Shown here one piece after another: positions 1-9,496 of a DNA stretch of 64,000 bases. Below the pieces are notes generated by a model. The model saw nothing but the letters and a program-made list of their open reading frames with translations. It was not told the DNA's origin and searched no databases. This stretch comes from Streptomyces shenzhenensis (GTDB taxonomy: Bacteria; Actinomycetota; Actinomycetes; Streptomycetales; Streptomycetaceae): positions 248,001 to 312,000 of the forward strand of contig NZ_JAJONF010000006.1 in assembly GCF_021462265.1 (NCBI RefSeq). The letters are read 5' to 3'. A program made the position numbers and the translations under genes. Position 1 is the stretch's first letter; each line of letters begins with the position of its first letter.

Positions 1-174
1 ACGGGGCTAGGGTTTCCCGAAGGAGTCCTGCGTACCGAGGTGCGACAAGGGATTTCGCGGGTCGGGTGAGCCTCGCATCACGTTCCGTGTGGGCAAGGTC
101 ACCAGTGGGGACGGGTCGAAGTGCCGTGTCGGCAGTCCCTAAACTCGGCTTGTTTCAAGGAGGGAGCCTCAATC

Positions 175-1947
175 GTGCGCAAGGTGCTCATCGCCAACCG
201 TGGCGAAATCGCTGTCCGCGTGGCCCGGGCCTGCCGGGACGCCGGGATCGCGAGCGTGGCCGTCTACGCGGACCCGGACCGGGACGCTCTGCATGTCCGC
301 GCCGCGGATGAGGCGTTCGCCCTGGGCGGTGACACCCCGGCCACCAGCTACCTGGACATCCAGAAGGTCCTGAACGCGGCGCGCGAAGCCGGTGCGGACG
401 CCGTCCATCCGGGCTACGGCTTCCTCTCCGAGAACGCGGAGTTCGCGCAGGCGGTCCTGGACGCGGGCCTGACCTGGATCGGCCCGCCGCCGCAGGCGAT
501 CCGCGACCTGGGCGACAAGGTGGCGGCCCGCCACATCGCCCAGCGCGCCGGTGCCCCGCTGGTGGCCGGCACCCCGGACCCGGTCTCCGGGGCGGACGAG
601 GTCGTGGCGTTCGCCGAGCAGCACGGCCTGCCGATCGCCATCAAGGCGGCCTTCGGCGGCGGCGGGCGCGGCCTGAAGGTCGCCCGGACCCTCGAAGAGG
701 TCCCCGAGCTGTACGACTCCGCGGTCCGTGAGGCGGTGGCCGCCTTCGGCCGCGGCGAGTGCTTCGTGGAGCGCTACCTGGACCGCCCCCGGCACGTGGA
801 GACCCAGTGCCTGGCCGACACCCACGGCAACGTGGTGGTCGTCTCCACCCGTGACTGCTCGCTCCAGCGCCGCCACCAGAAGCTGGTCGAGGAGGCGCCC
901 GCGCCGTTCCTCTCCGACGCCCAGGTCGCCGAGCTGTACCGCGCCTCCAAGGCCATCCTCAAGGAGGCCGGCTACGTCGGCGCGGGCACCTGCGAGTTCC
1001 TGGTCGGCCAGGACGGCACGATCTCCTTCCTTGAGGTCAACACCCGCCTCCAGGTCGAGCACCCGGTCACCGAGGAGGTCGCCGGCATCGACCTGGTCCG
1101 CGAGATGTTCCGGATCGCCGACGGCGAGGCGCTCGGCTACGACGACCCGGAGCTGCGCGGCCATTCCTTCGAGTTCCGCATCAACGGCGAGGACCCGGGC
1201 CGCAACTTCCTGCCCGCCCCCGGCACGGTCACCCGCTTCGACGCCCCCGCCGGTCCCGGTGTCCGCCTGGACGCCGGCGTCGAGGCCGGCAGCGTCATCG
1301 GCCCCGCCTGGGACTCCCTGCTCGCCAAGCTGATCGTCACCGGCCGCACCCGTGCCGAGGCCCTGCAGCGGGCGGCCCGTGCCCTGGACGAGTTCCAGGT
1401 CGAGGGCATGGCCACGGCCGTCCCCTTCCACCGCGTCGTCGTCCGTGACCCGGCCTTCGCCCCCGAGCTCACCGGCTCCGAGGACCCCTTCACGGTCCAC
1501 ACCCGCTGGATCGAGACCGAGTTCGTCAACGAGATCAAGCCCTTCGCCGCTCCCGCCGACGCGGACGCGGACGAGGACGCCGGCCGCGAGACCGTCGTCG
1601 TCGAGGTCGGCGGCAAGCGTCTTGAGGTCTCCCTGCCCGCCTCGCTGGGCATGACCCTGGCCCGCACCGGCCTCGCCGCCGGTGCCAAGCCCAAGCGCCG
1701 CGCCGCCAAGAAGTCCGGCCCGGTCGCCTCCGGTGACACCCTCGCCTCGCCCATGCAGGGCACGATCGTCAAGGTCGCGGTCGAGGAGGGCCAGGAGGTC
1801 AAGGAGGGCGACCTGATCGTCGTACTCGAGGCGATGAAGATGGAGCAGCCCCTCAACGCCCACAAGACCGGCACCGTCAAGGGCCTCGCCGCCGAGGTCG
1901 GCGCGTCCCTCACCTCCGGCGCCGTGATCTGCGAGATCAAGGACTGA
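175..1947 (+). CDS. accA2: Acyl-CoA (acetyl/propionyl-CoA) carboxylase alpha subunit: biotin carboxylase plus biotin carrier
   Basis: A 590-residue protein joining a biotin carboxylase (preATP-grasp [14 protein letters not shown] at the N-terminus, ATP-grasp core, C-terminal biotin carboxylase domain to about residue 450) to a biotinyl carrier domain at the C-terminus. The biotinylation motif EAMKMEQ is intact, with the acceptor Lys at residue 555, behind an Ala/Lys-rich linker. It ATP-dependently carboxylates biotin and works with a separate carboxyltransferase beta subunit to make malonyl- or methylmalonyl-CoA; no beta subunit lies in the window. The GTG start at 175 is chosen because AAGGAGGGA ends nine bases upstream; an in-frame ATG at 121 has no ribosome site. 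A weak -10 (TAAACT at 140-145) lies just upstream. Size and order match S. coelicolor accA2, from memory. Confidence 0.95.
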   Translation: MRKVLIANRGEIAVRVARACRDAGIASVAVYADPDRDALHVRAADEAFALGGDTPATSYLDIQKVLNAAREAGADAVHPGYGFLSENAEFAQAVLDAGLTWIGPPPQAIRDLGDKVAARHIAQRAGAPLVAGTPDPVSGADEVVAFAEQHGLPIAIKAAFGGGGRGLKVARTLEEVPELYDSAVREAVAAFGRGECFVERYLDRPRHVETQCLADTHGNVVVVSTRDCSLQRRHQKLVEEAPAPFLSDAQVAELYRASKAILKEAGYVGAGTCEFLVGQDGTISFLEVNTRLQVEHPVTEEVAGIDLVREMFRIADGEALGYDDPELRGHSFEFRINGEDPGRNFLPAPGTVTRFDAPAGPGVRLDAGVEAGSVIGPAWDSLLAKLIVTGRTRAEALQRAARALDEFQVEGMATAVPFHRVVVRDPAFAPELTGSEDPFTVHTRWIETEFVNEIKPFAAPADADADEDAGRETVVVEVGGKRLEVSLPASLGMTLARTGLAAGAKPKRRAAKKSGPVASGDTLASPMQGTIVKVAVEEGQEVKEGDLIVVLEAMKMEQPLNAHKTGTVKGLAAEVGASLTSGAVICEIKD

Positions 1948-1965
1948 CCCACCCGGGACACCACC

Positions 1966-1994
1966 GCCCGGCGAACGCCACCCGTTCGCCGGGC
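1966..1994. terminator. Bidirectional hairpin terminator between convergent accA2 and deoR
   Basis: Perfect 12-bp inverted repeat GCCCGGCGAACG / CGTTCGCCGGGC with a 5-base loop, 18 bases after the accA2 stop. There is no T-run, as is usual in Streptomyces. The rest of the gap to 2205 shows nothing else recognisable. Confidence 0.75.
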
Positions 1995-2205
1995 GCCCGG
2001 CTTTCCCCGCCTCCCCCACGCCGTCGCCCCGGCAGCGCAGGAGTCACCGGGAGACCCGACGTCGGCGGACCGCTTGCCGGCCCTGAATCCGCACGGACCG
2101 GAACAACGACCCCCCTAGGGCCTGGGGAACGGCGCGAGCAACCCGTACCACCCGCACCCCCCACTCATCCCCAGGGACCCCAGGGCGCCTGGGCACTCAG
2201 CCCCC

Positions 2206-3171
2206 TCACCGGCGCCGCATGTCAGCGACCCGCCCCCGCTCGGCGCCGGTCGGCGGCTCTGCCCCCAGCATCGACGCCGACCGCAACCCCGCCCCCGGCC
2301 CCTGACTCCGCCGCGGCCCCGGCAGGGCGACGTCCCGACGCTGTTGGTGCTGCTGTCGCGCCGGGACCTGATCACCCCCCGGGTTTCCCGACGCCCCGGC
2401 CACGGCGATCTGCACCCCCTGATCGGCAAGGGCCTGCAGTTCGGTGAGCGCACGGTCGTCGTGGCCCGGCGGCTCGTCCGTGACCAGCCGGGTGATGAGA
2501 TCGGTCGGCACGGTCTGGAACATCGTGTCCGTGCCGAGCTTGGTGTGGTCGGCGAGGATCACGACCTCCGCGGCGGCCTGCACCAGCGCCCGGTCGACGG
2601 ACGCCGACAGCATGTTGGACGTGGACAGCCCCCGCTCGGCCGTCAGGCCGCTCCCGGACAGGAAGGCCTTCGACACGCGCAGCCCCTGGAGGGACTGCTC
2701 CGCACCGGAGCCGACGAGCGCGTAGTTGGAGCCCCGCAGGGTGCCGCCGGTCATCACGACCTCGACCCGGTTGGCATGGGCCAACGCCTGGGCCACCAGC
2801 AGTGAGTTGGTGACGACGGTCAGGCCGGGTACGCGCGCCAGCCGGCGCGCGAGCTCCTGCGTGGTGGTACCCGCACCGACCACGATGGCCTCGCCTTCTC
2901 CGACGAGCCCCGCGGCGAGATCGGCGATGGCCGTCTTCTCGGCGGTCGCGAGATGAGACTTCTGCGGAAAGCCGGACTCCCGCGTGAACCCGCCCGGCAG
3001 TACCGCACCGCCGTGCCGGCGGTCGAGGAGTCCTTCTGCCTCCAGTGCGCGCACGTCCCGCCGTACGGTCACTTCTGAGGTCTGGACGACGCGGGCGAGC
3101 TCACGGAGCGACACGGCCCCGTTCGCTCGCACCATTTCGAGGATCAATTGGCGACGTTCTGCAGCGAACAC
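2206..3171 (-). CDS. DeoR/GlpR-family transcriptional regulator
   Basis: A 321-residue protein with an N-terminal DeoR winged helix (RRQLILEMVRANGAVSLREL, then TSEVTVRRDVRALEAEGLLDRRHGG) and a DeoR C-terminal sensor domain of the sugar-phosphate-binding type (IVVGAGTTTQELAR, VTNSLLVAQAL, DHTKLG). Family members usually end near 255 residues. Here about 65 further residues rich in Pro, Gln and Arg follow and look unstructured. It lies downstream of lpdA on the same strand with a 148-base gap, so it probably has its own promoter. Being next to nucleoside genes it is a candidate regulator of them, but its own upstream region lacks the CTACGCGCGTAG palindrome, so that link is only a guess. Confidence 0.88.
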   Translation of the reverse strand: MFAAERRQLILEMVRANGAVSLRELARVVQTSEVTVRRDVRALEAEGLLDRRHGGAVLPGGFTRESGFPQKSHLATAEKTAIADLAAGLVGEGEAIVVGAGTTTQELARRLARVPGLTVVTNSLLVAQALAHANRVEVVMTGGTLRGSNYALVGSGAEQSLQGLRVSKAFLSGSGLTAERGLSTSNMLSASVDRALVQAAAEVVILADHTKLGTDTMFQTVPTDLITRLVTDEPPGHDDRALTELQALADQGVQIAVAGASGNPGGDQVPARQQHQQRRDVALPGPRRSQGPGAGLRSASMLGAEPPTGAERGRVADMRRR

Positions 3172-3319
3172 GAAACTGACAGTAACCCCAACGACCGTCT
3201 GCTTTCAGCAGTTTGCGCCGAATAGCAGAAGTTGTTCGCACAGCAGAGGCGGAAGTGGTATACGGCCCACCCTGCCCGACCGCACGATCGGCAACTCCCC
3301 GTGACCCGTGGGGATTCGG

Positions 3320-4768
3320 TCAGATTTCGCTGCCGGTCTTCCGGGTGTGCAACTGCCGCGCCACCTCGGCGATCGACCCCGAAAGGGAGGGATACACGGT
3401 GAACGCGTTCGCGATCTGTTCGACGGTCAGATTGTTGTCGACCGCGATCGAGATCGGATGGATCAGCTCCGAGGCCCGCGGCGCGACCACCACACCGCCC
3501 ACCACGATCCCGGTCCCGGGCCGGCAGAACATCTTCACGAAGCCGTCCCGGATGCCCTGCATCTTCGCTCGCGGGTTGCGCAGCAGCGGCAGCTTCACCA
3601 CCCGGGCGTCGATCTTCCCGGCGTCCACGTCCGCCTGCGTGTACCCCACCGTCGCGATCTCCGGGTCGGTGAAGACGTTCGACGACACGGTCTTCAGATT
3701 CAGCGGAGCCACCGCGTCGCCCAGGAAGTGGTACATCGCGATACGCCCCTGCATGGCGGCCACCGACGCCAGCGCGAAGACACCGGTCACGTCACCGGCG
3801 GCGTACACGCCCGGAGCCGTCGTCCGCGACACCTTGTCGGTCCAGATGTGCCCGGAGTCGCGCAGCTTGACGCCGGCCTCCTCCAGTCCCAGACCCGCGC
3901 TGTTCGGGATCGCGCCGACGGCCATCAGACAGTGCGAACCGCTGATGACCCGGCCGTCCGAGAGCGTCACCTCGACCCGGTCCCCGACCCGCTTGGCGGC
4001 GGCCGCCCGCGACCGCGCCATGACGTTCATGCCCCGGCGCCGGAAGACGTCCTCCAGGACGGCGGCGGCGTCCGGGTCCTCACCCGGCAGCACCCGGTCC
4101 CGCGACGAGACCAGCGTGACCCTCGACCCCAGCGCCTGGTAGGCACCCGCGAACTCGGCACCGGTCACACCCGACCCGACCACGATGAGCTCCTCCGGGA
4201 GCTCGGTGAGGTCGTAGACCTGGGTCCAGTTCAGGATGCGCTCGCCGTCCGGCTGCGCGTCCGGCACCTCACGAGGACGGCCGCCGGTGGCGATCAGCAC
4301 CGCGTCCGCCGTGAGGGTCTCCTCGCTCCCGTCCGCGGCCGAGACGACGACCTTCCGCGACCCGTCCAGGGCCTGCATGCCCTCCAGCCGCCCGCGCCCC
4401 CGCATGACCCGCGCACCGGCCCGCGTCACCGAGGCGGTGATGTCGTGCGACTGGGCCAGCGCGAGCCGCTTCACACGCCGGTTGACCTTCCCCAGATCGA
4501 CCCCCACCACGCGGGCGGCCCGCTCCAGGGGCGGGGTGTCGTCGGCGACGATGATCCCCAGCTCCTCGTACGACGAGTCAAAGGTCGTCATGACCTCGGC
4601 CGTAGCGATAAGAGTCTTCGACGGCACGCAGTCGGTCAGTACCGACGCTCCGCCCAGACCGTCGCAGTCGACGACGGTCACCTCCGCGCCGAGCTGCGCG
4701 GCCACCAGCGCCGCTTCATAGCCGCCGGGTCCGCCACCGATGATCACGATCCGAGTCACGTACTCCAT
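3320..4768 (-). CDS. lpdA: LpdA-type NAD(P)H:quinone reductase (flavoprotein disulfide reductase family without the disulfide)
   Basis: About 482 residues with the pyridine nucleotide-disulphide oxidoreductase layout: FAD-binding GGGPGG at residues 11-16, NAD-binding VVGSGVTGAEFAG in the middle, second FAD motif (VYAAGDVTGVF) and a C-terminal dimerisation domain. Where true disulphide reductases have C-x4-C, this protein has Ser42 and only Cys47 (ASVLTDCVPSK). That is the signature of mycobacterial LpdA (Rv3303c), a quinone reductase not a lipoamide dehydrogenase. Start is either ATG 4768 or GTG 4759, three codons later; the latter has GGAG five bases upstream. It shares a core cluster with purine nucleoside phosphorylase, as in mycobacteria. 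Confidence 0.92.
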   Translation of the reverse strand: MEYVTRIVIIGGGPGGYEAALVAAQLGAEVTVVDCDGLGGASVLTDCVPSKTLIATAEVMTTFDSSYEELGIIVADDTPPLERAARVVGVDLGKVNRRVKRLALAQSHDITASVTRAGARVMRGRGRLEGMQALDGSRKVVVSAADGSEETLTADAVLIATGGRPREVPDAQPDGERILNWTQVYDLTELPEELIVVGSGVTGAEFAGAYQALGSRVTLVSSRDRVLPGEDPDAAAVLEDVFRRRGMNVMARSRAAAAKRVGDRVEVTLSDGRVISGSHCLMAVGAIPNSAGLGLEEAGVKLRDSGHIWTDKVSRTTAPGVYAAGDVTGVFALASVAAMQGRIAMYHFLGDAVAPLNLKTVSSNVFTDPEIATVGYTQADVDAGKIDARVVKLPLLRNPRAKMQGIRDGFVKMFCRPGTGIVVGGVVVAPRASELIHPISIAVDNNLTVEQIANAFTVYPSLSGSIAEVARQLHTRKTGSEI

Positions 4769-4864
4769 TGTCCCAAACGCCTGAAGGTGCCACTGCCCGG
4801 GGGCGACGCCCTGCGCTTTCGGGGACGCGAGTGACACACGGGACGGCTGCCGTACCCTCTCTCC

Positions 4865-5305
4865 ATGTCGTCGCTCTACGCCGCGTACGCCGGCAATCTC
4901 GACGCACGGCTGATGTCCCGCCGCGCTCCGCACTCGCCCCTGCGTGCCACCGGCTGGCTGAACGGATGGCGGCTGACCTTCGGCGGCGAGCAGATCGGCT
5001 GGGAGGGCGCCCTGGCGACGATCGTCGAAGACCCCCTCTGCCAGGTCTTCGTCGGCCTGTACGACATCGCCCCGATGGACGAGGAGGCCATGGACCGCTG
5101 GGAGGGTGTCGGCATGGGCATCTACCGCCGCGCCCGGGTCCGCGTGCACACCCTGGAGGGCGAGGAGAACGCCTGGCTCTATGTCCTCGACGGCTACGAG
5201 GGCGGCCTGCCCTCCGCCCGATACCTCGGCGAGATCGCCGACGCGGCGGAGTCGGCGGGCGCACCACACGATTACGTGATGGAGCTGCGCAAGCGGCCCT
5301 GCTGA
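4865..5305 (+). CDS. Gamma-glutamylcyclotransferase-fold protein
   Basis: A 146-residue protein opening with YAAYAGNLD, a variant of the Y-x-A-Y-G-S-N substrate loop of the GGCT/butirosin-H fold, followed by a VEDP..QVFVGLYDI strand segment and a C-terminal YLGEIADAA helix. The family releases 5-oxoproline from gamma-glutamyl peptides. An acidic residue in the stretch EEAMDRWEGV could be the catalytic Glu, but this is not certain. No ribosome site precedes the ATG; a TACCCT hexamer ends four bases before it, so the message may be leaderless. It is divergent from lpdA, about 97 bases away. Confidence 0.82.
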   Translation: MSSLYAAYAGNLDARLMSRRAPHSPLRATGWLNGWRLTFGGEQIGWEGALATIVEDPLCQVFVGLYDIAPMDEEAMDRWEGVGMGIYRRARVRVHTLEGEENAWLYVLDGYEGGLPSARYLGEIADAAESAGAPHDYVMELRKRPC

Positions 5306-5354
5306 GGCCCCGCGTCCCTACACTGGCGGAACCGACGCGCCAACGGGAGAGCGA

Positions 5355-5633
5355 ATGCCCCCCACCACGTACGACGTCTACTACACCGTGCAGGCCGCGG
5401 CCGCCCGCGACCGGCTGGAGGACCGTCAGCGGGTGGCGTTCGACAAGGGCATCGCCCTGCTCGCCCGCGACCCCTTCCTCTCGGTTTCCCGCCCCATAAG
5501 CTCCACGGGGGACGACCGCACCATCCGCCTCACCCAGAACGTCCTCGTGGAGTACACGGTCAGCCGTGGCCGCCTGCTGATCTTCATCGTCGAGACCTTC
5601 AACGACAAGGACGTCCTCGTCCCCGACGAGTGA
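5355..5633 (+). CDS. Small ParE/RelE-like protein, no antitoxin partner seen
   Basis: A 92-residue protein with the helix-helix-beta order of the RelE/ParE fold: an N-terminal YDVYYTVQAAAARDRLEDRQR helix pair, then an alternating strand region (RTIRLTQNVLVEYTVSRGRLLIFIVETFND). GGGAG lies six bases upstream of the ATG. It follows the cyclotransferase-like gene by 49 bases. No short antitoxin-like reading frame is adjacent, so it may be an orphan or have another role. The fold call rests on pattern only. Confidence 0.6.
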   Translation: MPPTTYDVYYTVQAAAARDRLEDRQRVAFDKGIALLARDPFLSVSRPISSTGDDRTIRLTQNVLVEYTVSRGRLLIFIVETFNDKDVLVPDE

Positions 5634-5743
5634 CCGCGGCCCGGAACCGGCACAGACCCCGCACAGCCGACACAAAGTTACCTGCGTCACACCGCTCATC
5701 GGAAACGACAAGACAACGATCGCAATCCCATGAGCTCCGTCAT

Positions 5744-5780
5744 CTACGCGCGTAGGCCCAGACCGGCTACTCTCATCCGC
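5744..5780 (+). promoter_or_regulatory. Purine nucleoside phosphorylase promoter with CTACGCGCGTAG operator
   Basis: The exact palindrome CTACGCGCGTAG occupies 5744-5755. A -10-like TACTCT is at 5768-5773 and ends seven bases before the GTG at 5781, predicting a leaderless transcript. The operator lies where the -35 element would be, so a bound repressor would block polymerase. Same palindrome as at 24488, 38139 and 50650. Confidence 0.7.
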
Positions 5781-6605
5781 GTGAACGCATCTCTTCTTCC
5801 GGACGACATCCAGGGCGACCCCCACGCCGCCGCCGACGCGGCCGCCGCTCGCCTGCGCGAGCTCACGGACGCCGAGACCCACGACGTCGCCCTCGTGATG
5901 GGCTCCGGCTGGGCGCCGGCCGTCGACGCCCTGGGCGCTCCCGACGCCGAGTTCCAGGTCACCGAGCTGCCCGGCTTCCCGCCGCCGGCCGTGGCGGGGC
6001 ACGGCGGCAAGGTCCGTTCGTACGCCTTCGGTGACAAGCGCGCGCTGGTCTTCCTGGGCCGCACGCACTACTACGAGGGCCGCGGCGTCGCGGCCGTCGC
6101 CCACGGCGTCCGCACCGCCGTGGCCGCCGGCTGCAAGACGATCATCCTCACCAACGGCTGCGGCGGCCTGCGCGAGGGGATGCGCCCCGGCCAGCCGGTC
6201 CTCATCAGCGACCACATCAACCTGACGGCGACCTCCCCCATCATCGGCGCCAACTTCGTCGACCTCACCGACCTCTACTCGCCGCGCCTGCGCGCCCTGT
6301 GCAAGGAGGTCGACCCCACCCTCGAAGAGGGCGTCTACGCGCAGTTCCCCGGCCCGCACTACGAGACGCCGGCCGAGATCCGGATGGCCCGCGTGATCGG
6401 CGCGGACCTGGTGGGCATGTCGACGGTCCTCGAAGCGATCGCCGCGCGCGAGGCGGGCGCCGAGGTCCTGGGCATCTCCCTGGTGACGAACCTCGCCGCG
6501 GGCATGACCGGAGAGCCCCTCAACCACGAGGAGGTCCTCCAGGCGGGCCGCGACTCGGCGGCACGGATGGGCGAGCTGCTGGCGCAGGTGCTGGGCAGGC
6601 TCTAG
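5781..6605 (+). CDS. Purine-nucleoside phosphorylase (trimeric PNP/MTAP family)
   Basis: A 274-residue protein that cleaves (deoxy)inosine and (deoxy)guanosine with phosphate to base plus (deoxy)ribose-1-phosphate. Visible motifs are phosphate-binding MGSGW (residues 40-44), [39 protein letters not shown] with the ribose/phosphate-binding Tyr, and [12 protein letters not shown] followed by LVTNLAAG. The GTG at 5781 is preferred to the ATG at 5730 because homologues begin at this point and the promoter's -10 lies between them. It equals M. tuberculosis DeoD (Rv3307) in type and neighbourhood. Probably controlled through the operator at 5744. The mutase gene follows on the same strand after a 323-base gap. 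Confidence 0.95.
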   Translation: MNASLLPDDIQGDPHAAADAAAARLRELTDAETHDVALVMGSGWAPAVDALGAPDAEFQVTELPGFPPPAVAGHGGKVRSYAFGDKRALVFLGRTHYYEGRGVAAVAHGVRTAVAAGCKTIILTNGCGGLREGMRPGQPVLISDHINLTATSPIIGANFVDLTDLYSPRLRALCKEVDPTLEEGVYAQFPGPHYETPAEIRMARVIGADLVGMSTVLEAIAAREAGAEVLGISLVTNLAAGMTGEPLNHEEVLQAGRDSAARMGELLAQVLGRL

Positions 6606-6621
6606 GCCCGTCGTGGCCGGC

Positions 6622-6682
6622 CGCGCGGTTCCTCCCCCAGCCTTCGGCCGGGGGTACCCCCAGCGCCCCTGACGGGGCACTG
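6622..6682. repeat. Dispersed GC-rich intergenic repeat, copy 1
   Basis: A hairpin-forming block with CGCGCGGTTCC, a CCCCCAGCCTTCGGCCGGGGG stem-loop region and CAGCGCCCCTGACGGGG. Near-identical blocks occur at 24383, 35304 and 41365, with a short one at 41520. It may serve as a terminator for the phosphorylase gene. It sits in the 323-base gap 6606-6928; the rest of that gap shows nothing recognisable. Confidence 0.8.
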
Positions 6683-6928
6683 CAGTCACCCCCCGACAAC
6701 GGGATGGGATTCTGGAGCCGCCCACGGCGGGAAGGGGACGGGGCGGGGAGTTTCCGCCGGGGCGGTCGGCGTTCCACCCCCGCGCAGCCCAAGAGACAGC
6801 ACCGCCGGCCCGAGGACGGAGACTCCGCGCCCCGGCCCCGACTCACCCACCGCCCGCAGGCGCTACGCGCACCCCCACCGAAGCCGCGGATGCGCCGCAG
6901 GCACACCACGAGAGGTTGGACGACGACC

Positions 6929-8560
6929 GTGCACGACGATCTCATCGCCCGGGCCCGAACCTGGCAGGCCGAGGACCCCGACCCCGAGACCCGCGACGAG
7001 CTCGCCAAGCTCATCGACGCCGGTGACCTCACCGAACTGTCCGCCCGCTTCAGCGGCACCCTCCAGTTCGGCACCGCGGGCCTGCGCGGCGAACTCGGCG
7101 CCGGCCCCATGCGCATGAACCGCTCCGTCGTCATCCGCGCCGCCGCCGGCCTCGCCGCGTACCTGAAGAACCACGGCCACGGCACCGGCACCGTCGTCAT
7201 CGGCTACGACGCCCGCCACAAGTCCGCCGACTTCGCCCACGACACCGCGGCCGTCATGACCGGCGCCGGCCTGACCGCCGTCGTGCTCCCCCGCCCGCTG
7301 CCCACCCCCGTCCTGGCGTTCGCCGTACGGCACCTGGGCGCGGTGGCCGGCGTGGAGGTCACCGCCAGCCACAACCCGCCCCGTGACAACGGCTACAAGG
7401 TCTACCTGGGCGACGGCTCCCAGATCGTCCCGCCCGCCGACGCGGAGATCGCCGCCGAGATCCAGGCAGTCACCACCCTCCACGACGTTCCCCGCCCCGA
7501 CACCGGCTGGGAGACCCTCGACGACACGGTCCTGGAGGCCTACCTGGCCCGTACGGACGCCGTCCTCGCCCCCGGCTCCCCCCGCACCGCCCGTACGGTC
7601 TACACCGCCATGCACGGCGTCGGCAGGGACACCCTCCTCGCCGCCTTCGCCCGCGCCGGCTTCCCCACCCCCGCCCTGGTCGCCGAGCAGGCCGACCCGG
7701 ACCCGGACTTCCCGACCGTCGCCTTCCCCAACCCGGAAGAGCCCGGCGCGATGGACCTCGCCTTCGCGAAGGCCCGCGAGACCGACCCCGACCTGATCAT
7801 CGCCAACGACCCCGACGCCGACCGCTGCGCCGCGGCCGTCAAGGACAACGGCGCATGGCGCATGCTCCGCGGCGACGAGGTCGGCTCCCTCCTCGCCGCC
7901 CACCTGGTCCGCCGCGGCGCCACCGGCGTCTTCGCCGAGTCGATCGTCTCCTCCTCCCTCCTCGGCCGCATCGCCGAGCAGGCGGGCCTCCCCTACGAGG
8001 AGACCCTCACCGGCTTCAAGTGGATCGCCCGCGTGGACGGCCTGCGCTACGGCTACGAGGAGGCCCTCGGCTACTGCGTCGACCCCGACGGCGTCCGCGA
8101 CAAGGACGGCATCACCGCGGCCCTCCTCATCACCGAGCTGGCCTCGGTCCTCAAGGAGGAGGGCCGCACCCTCCTCGACCTCCTCGACGACCTCGCCGTG
8201 GAGCACGGCCTGCACGCCACCGACCAGCTCGCGGTCCGCGTCCAGGATCTCTCCGTCATCGCGCGGGCCATGCGGAAACTGCGCGAGCACCCCCCGGCCG
8301 AACTCGCGGGCCTCCCCGTCACCAAGGCCGAGGACCTGACCCAGGGCACGGACAGACTGCCCCCCACCGACGGCCTCCGCTACACCCTCACCGGCGCCCG
8401 CGTCATCGTCCGCCCCAGCGGCACCGAGCCCAAACTGAAGTGCTACCTGGAGCTGGTGGTCCCCGTGGCCGACCACACCGCCCTCCCCGCGGCCCGCGCC
8501 ACCGCGGCCGGCCTGCTCACGGCCATCAAGCACGACCTGTCCGCAGCGGCCGGCATCTGA
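6929..8560 (+). CDS. Alpha-D-phosphohexomutase, PGM2/phosphopentomutase-like
   Basis: About 543 residues with all four phosphohexomutase elements: the catalytic phosphoserine loop TASHNP, the metal loop NDPDADR, the sugar loop GYEEALGY and the C-terminal phosphate loop RPSGTEPK. The N-terminal FGTAGLRGELGAGPMRMN is typical of the PGM2 branch, whose human member acts mainly as a phosphopentomutase. Its position after the nucleoside phosphorylase fits interconversion of (deoxy)ribose-1-phosphate and 5-phosphate; phosphomannomutase (the Mtb PmmB label) is the alternative. Start: GTG 6929 is best supported by protein similarity, although GAGAGG is 13 bases away; ATG 6890 is an alternative. A strong terminator follows. 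Confidence 0.92.
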   Translation: MHDDLIARARTWQAEDPDPETRDELAKLIDAGDLTELSARFSGTLQFGTAGLRGELGAGPMRMNRSVVIRAAAGLAAYLKNHGHGTGTVVIGYDARHKSADFAHDTAAVMTGAGLTAVVLPRPLPTPVLAFAVRHLGAVAGVEVTASHNPPRDNGYKVYLGDGSQIVPPADAEIAAEIQAVTTLHDVPRPDTGWETLDDTVLEAYLARTDAVLAPGSPRTARTVYTAMHGVGRDTLLAAFARAGFPTPALVAEQADPDPDFPTVAFPNPEEPGAMDLAFAKARETDPDLIIANDPDADRCAAAVKDNGAWRMLRGDEVGSLLAAHLVRRGATGVFAESIVSSSLLGRIAEQAGLPYEETLTGFKWIARVDGLRYGYEEALGYCVDPDGVRDKDGITAALLITELASVLKEEGRTLLDLLDDLAVEHGLHATDQLAVRVQDLSVIARAMRKLREHPPAELAGLPVTKAEDLTQGTDRLPPTDGLRYTLTGARVIVRPSGTEPKLKCYLELVVPVADHTALPAARATAAGLLTAIKHDLSAAAGI

Positions 8561-8604
8561 CCACCCCCACCCCCCATCCCTCCCACAACCCGCAGCCGAC
8601 CCCC

Positions 8605-8634
8605 GAGGGGCGCCCCGCTCAGGAGGCGCCCCTC
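8605..8634 (+). terminator. Rho-independent terminator after the mutase gene
   Basis: Perfect 10-bp stem GAGGGGCGCC / GGCGCCCCTC with a 10-base loop followed by TTGGTC, 45 bases past the mutase stop. It marks the left border of the accessory stretch. Confidence 0.75.
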
Positions 8635-8802
8635 TTGGTCGTGGTCACCCCACGTACGAGCACCCATACGGCCTCGGGGAAACATCGGTACAGCGGTTAA
8701 CGCCAAGCCGGTGATCATGGCGTTCAGCACAGGTGACAGGACCGGCGGTGATGTTCGGTGGAAGATCCTTGAGCGGCTCCGGGCGCCGATAGCTTCACGC
8801 TC

Positions 8803-9495
8803 ATGCCAGTGGAGCTCCTGACCTACGAGCAAGCGGCGTCGTACGGCAAGTTCAGCGAGGAACCGATCCGGCCGGAGCTGGAGCGGTTCTTCTTCCTGGA
8901 CGACGAGGACCGCAAGCTGATCGCGAAGCGGCGCGGGGACCACAGTCGACTCGGGTCTGCTCTCCGGATGTGCACCGTGTGCTATATCGGACGGTTCCTC
9001 CCAGACGACCCGCCAGACGTGCCGTGGGTGGTGATCGAGCACCTGGCCGCGCAGCTCGGCGTCGGGGACGTTTCGTGCGTGAAGCGGTACACCGAGCGCA
9101 AGCCGACGGCGTACGAGCACGCGTGGGAGATCCGGGACGCCTACGAGTACCGCGAGTATGAGGATGCGGAGTGGTCTCGGCGGTTCCGTACCTTCCTGCC
9201 CGGGCGGGCGTGGACGCACGCCGAGGGGCCGGTGGCGCTGTTCAACCAGGCGGTGGGATGGCTGCGCCGTCACCGGGTGTTGCTGCCTGGGGTGTCGGTG
9301 CTGGCCCGGCAAGGTTGCGGAGGCGCGGAAGGTTGCGGAGAAGCGGCTGCACGCGACGGTCGCGCGGCCGCGCGGCGGGCGGACCCGGCGCTGCCCGGGG
9401 ATCTGGTGGCGACGCTGAAGACGCCTGAGGGCTCGCGGTTCTCGGAGCCGGAGCGGCTGCGCCGGCCGCCGACGCGAGCCGCCAGCACGGGATGA
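8803..9495 (+). pseudogene. Tn3-family transposase, N-terminal remnant (DUF4158), frameshifted
   Basis: The first ~170 codons read as the DUF4158 domain that opens Tn3-family transposases (LLTYEQAASYGKFSEEPI, then LGSALRMCTVCYIGRFLPDD and YEHAWEIRDAYEYREYEDAEW). Near 9313 the frame breaks: the continuation KVAEARKVAEKRLHATVAR is found in another frame, and the catalytic DDE domain, some 700 residues, is absent. The gene is therefore a decayed fragment. A serine-resolvase remnant in the same orientation lies 3 kb downstream, so the two probably come from one Tn3-type transposon carrying the genes between them. The 242 bases before it hold an AACGCCA-N12-TGGCGTT inverted repeat at 8699-8724; no clear terminal inverted repeat was found. 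Confidence 0.85.
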
Positions 9496-9496
9496 G

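Noticed and set aside
169..2019. A 616-codon open frame antisense to accA2, and similar long antisense frames elsewhere (3308-4834, 6863-8533, 48968-50692)
   Set aside because: Stop codons are rare in high-GC DNA; these frames have abnormal composition (runs of Gly, Asp, Val or Arg), no family motifs and lie opposite clearly real genes.
2206..3171. The DeoR protein as the factor that binds CTACGCGCGTAG
   Set aside because: Not excluded, but its own promoter region lacks the palindrome and DeoR sites are usually AT-richer repeats, so it is not claimed.
6299..6928. A long 5' extension of the mutase gene into the phosphorylase gene
   Set aside because: The extension overlaps pnp in another frame and includes the dispersed repeat; homology begins at about 6929.
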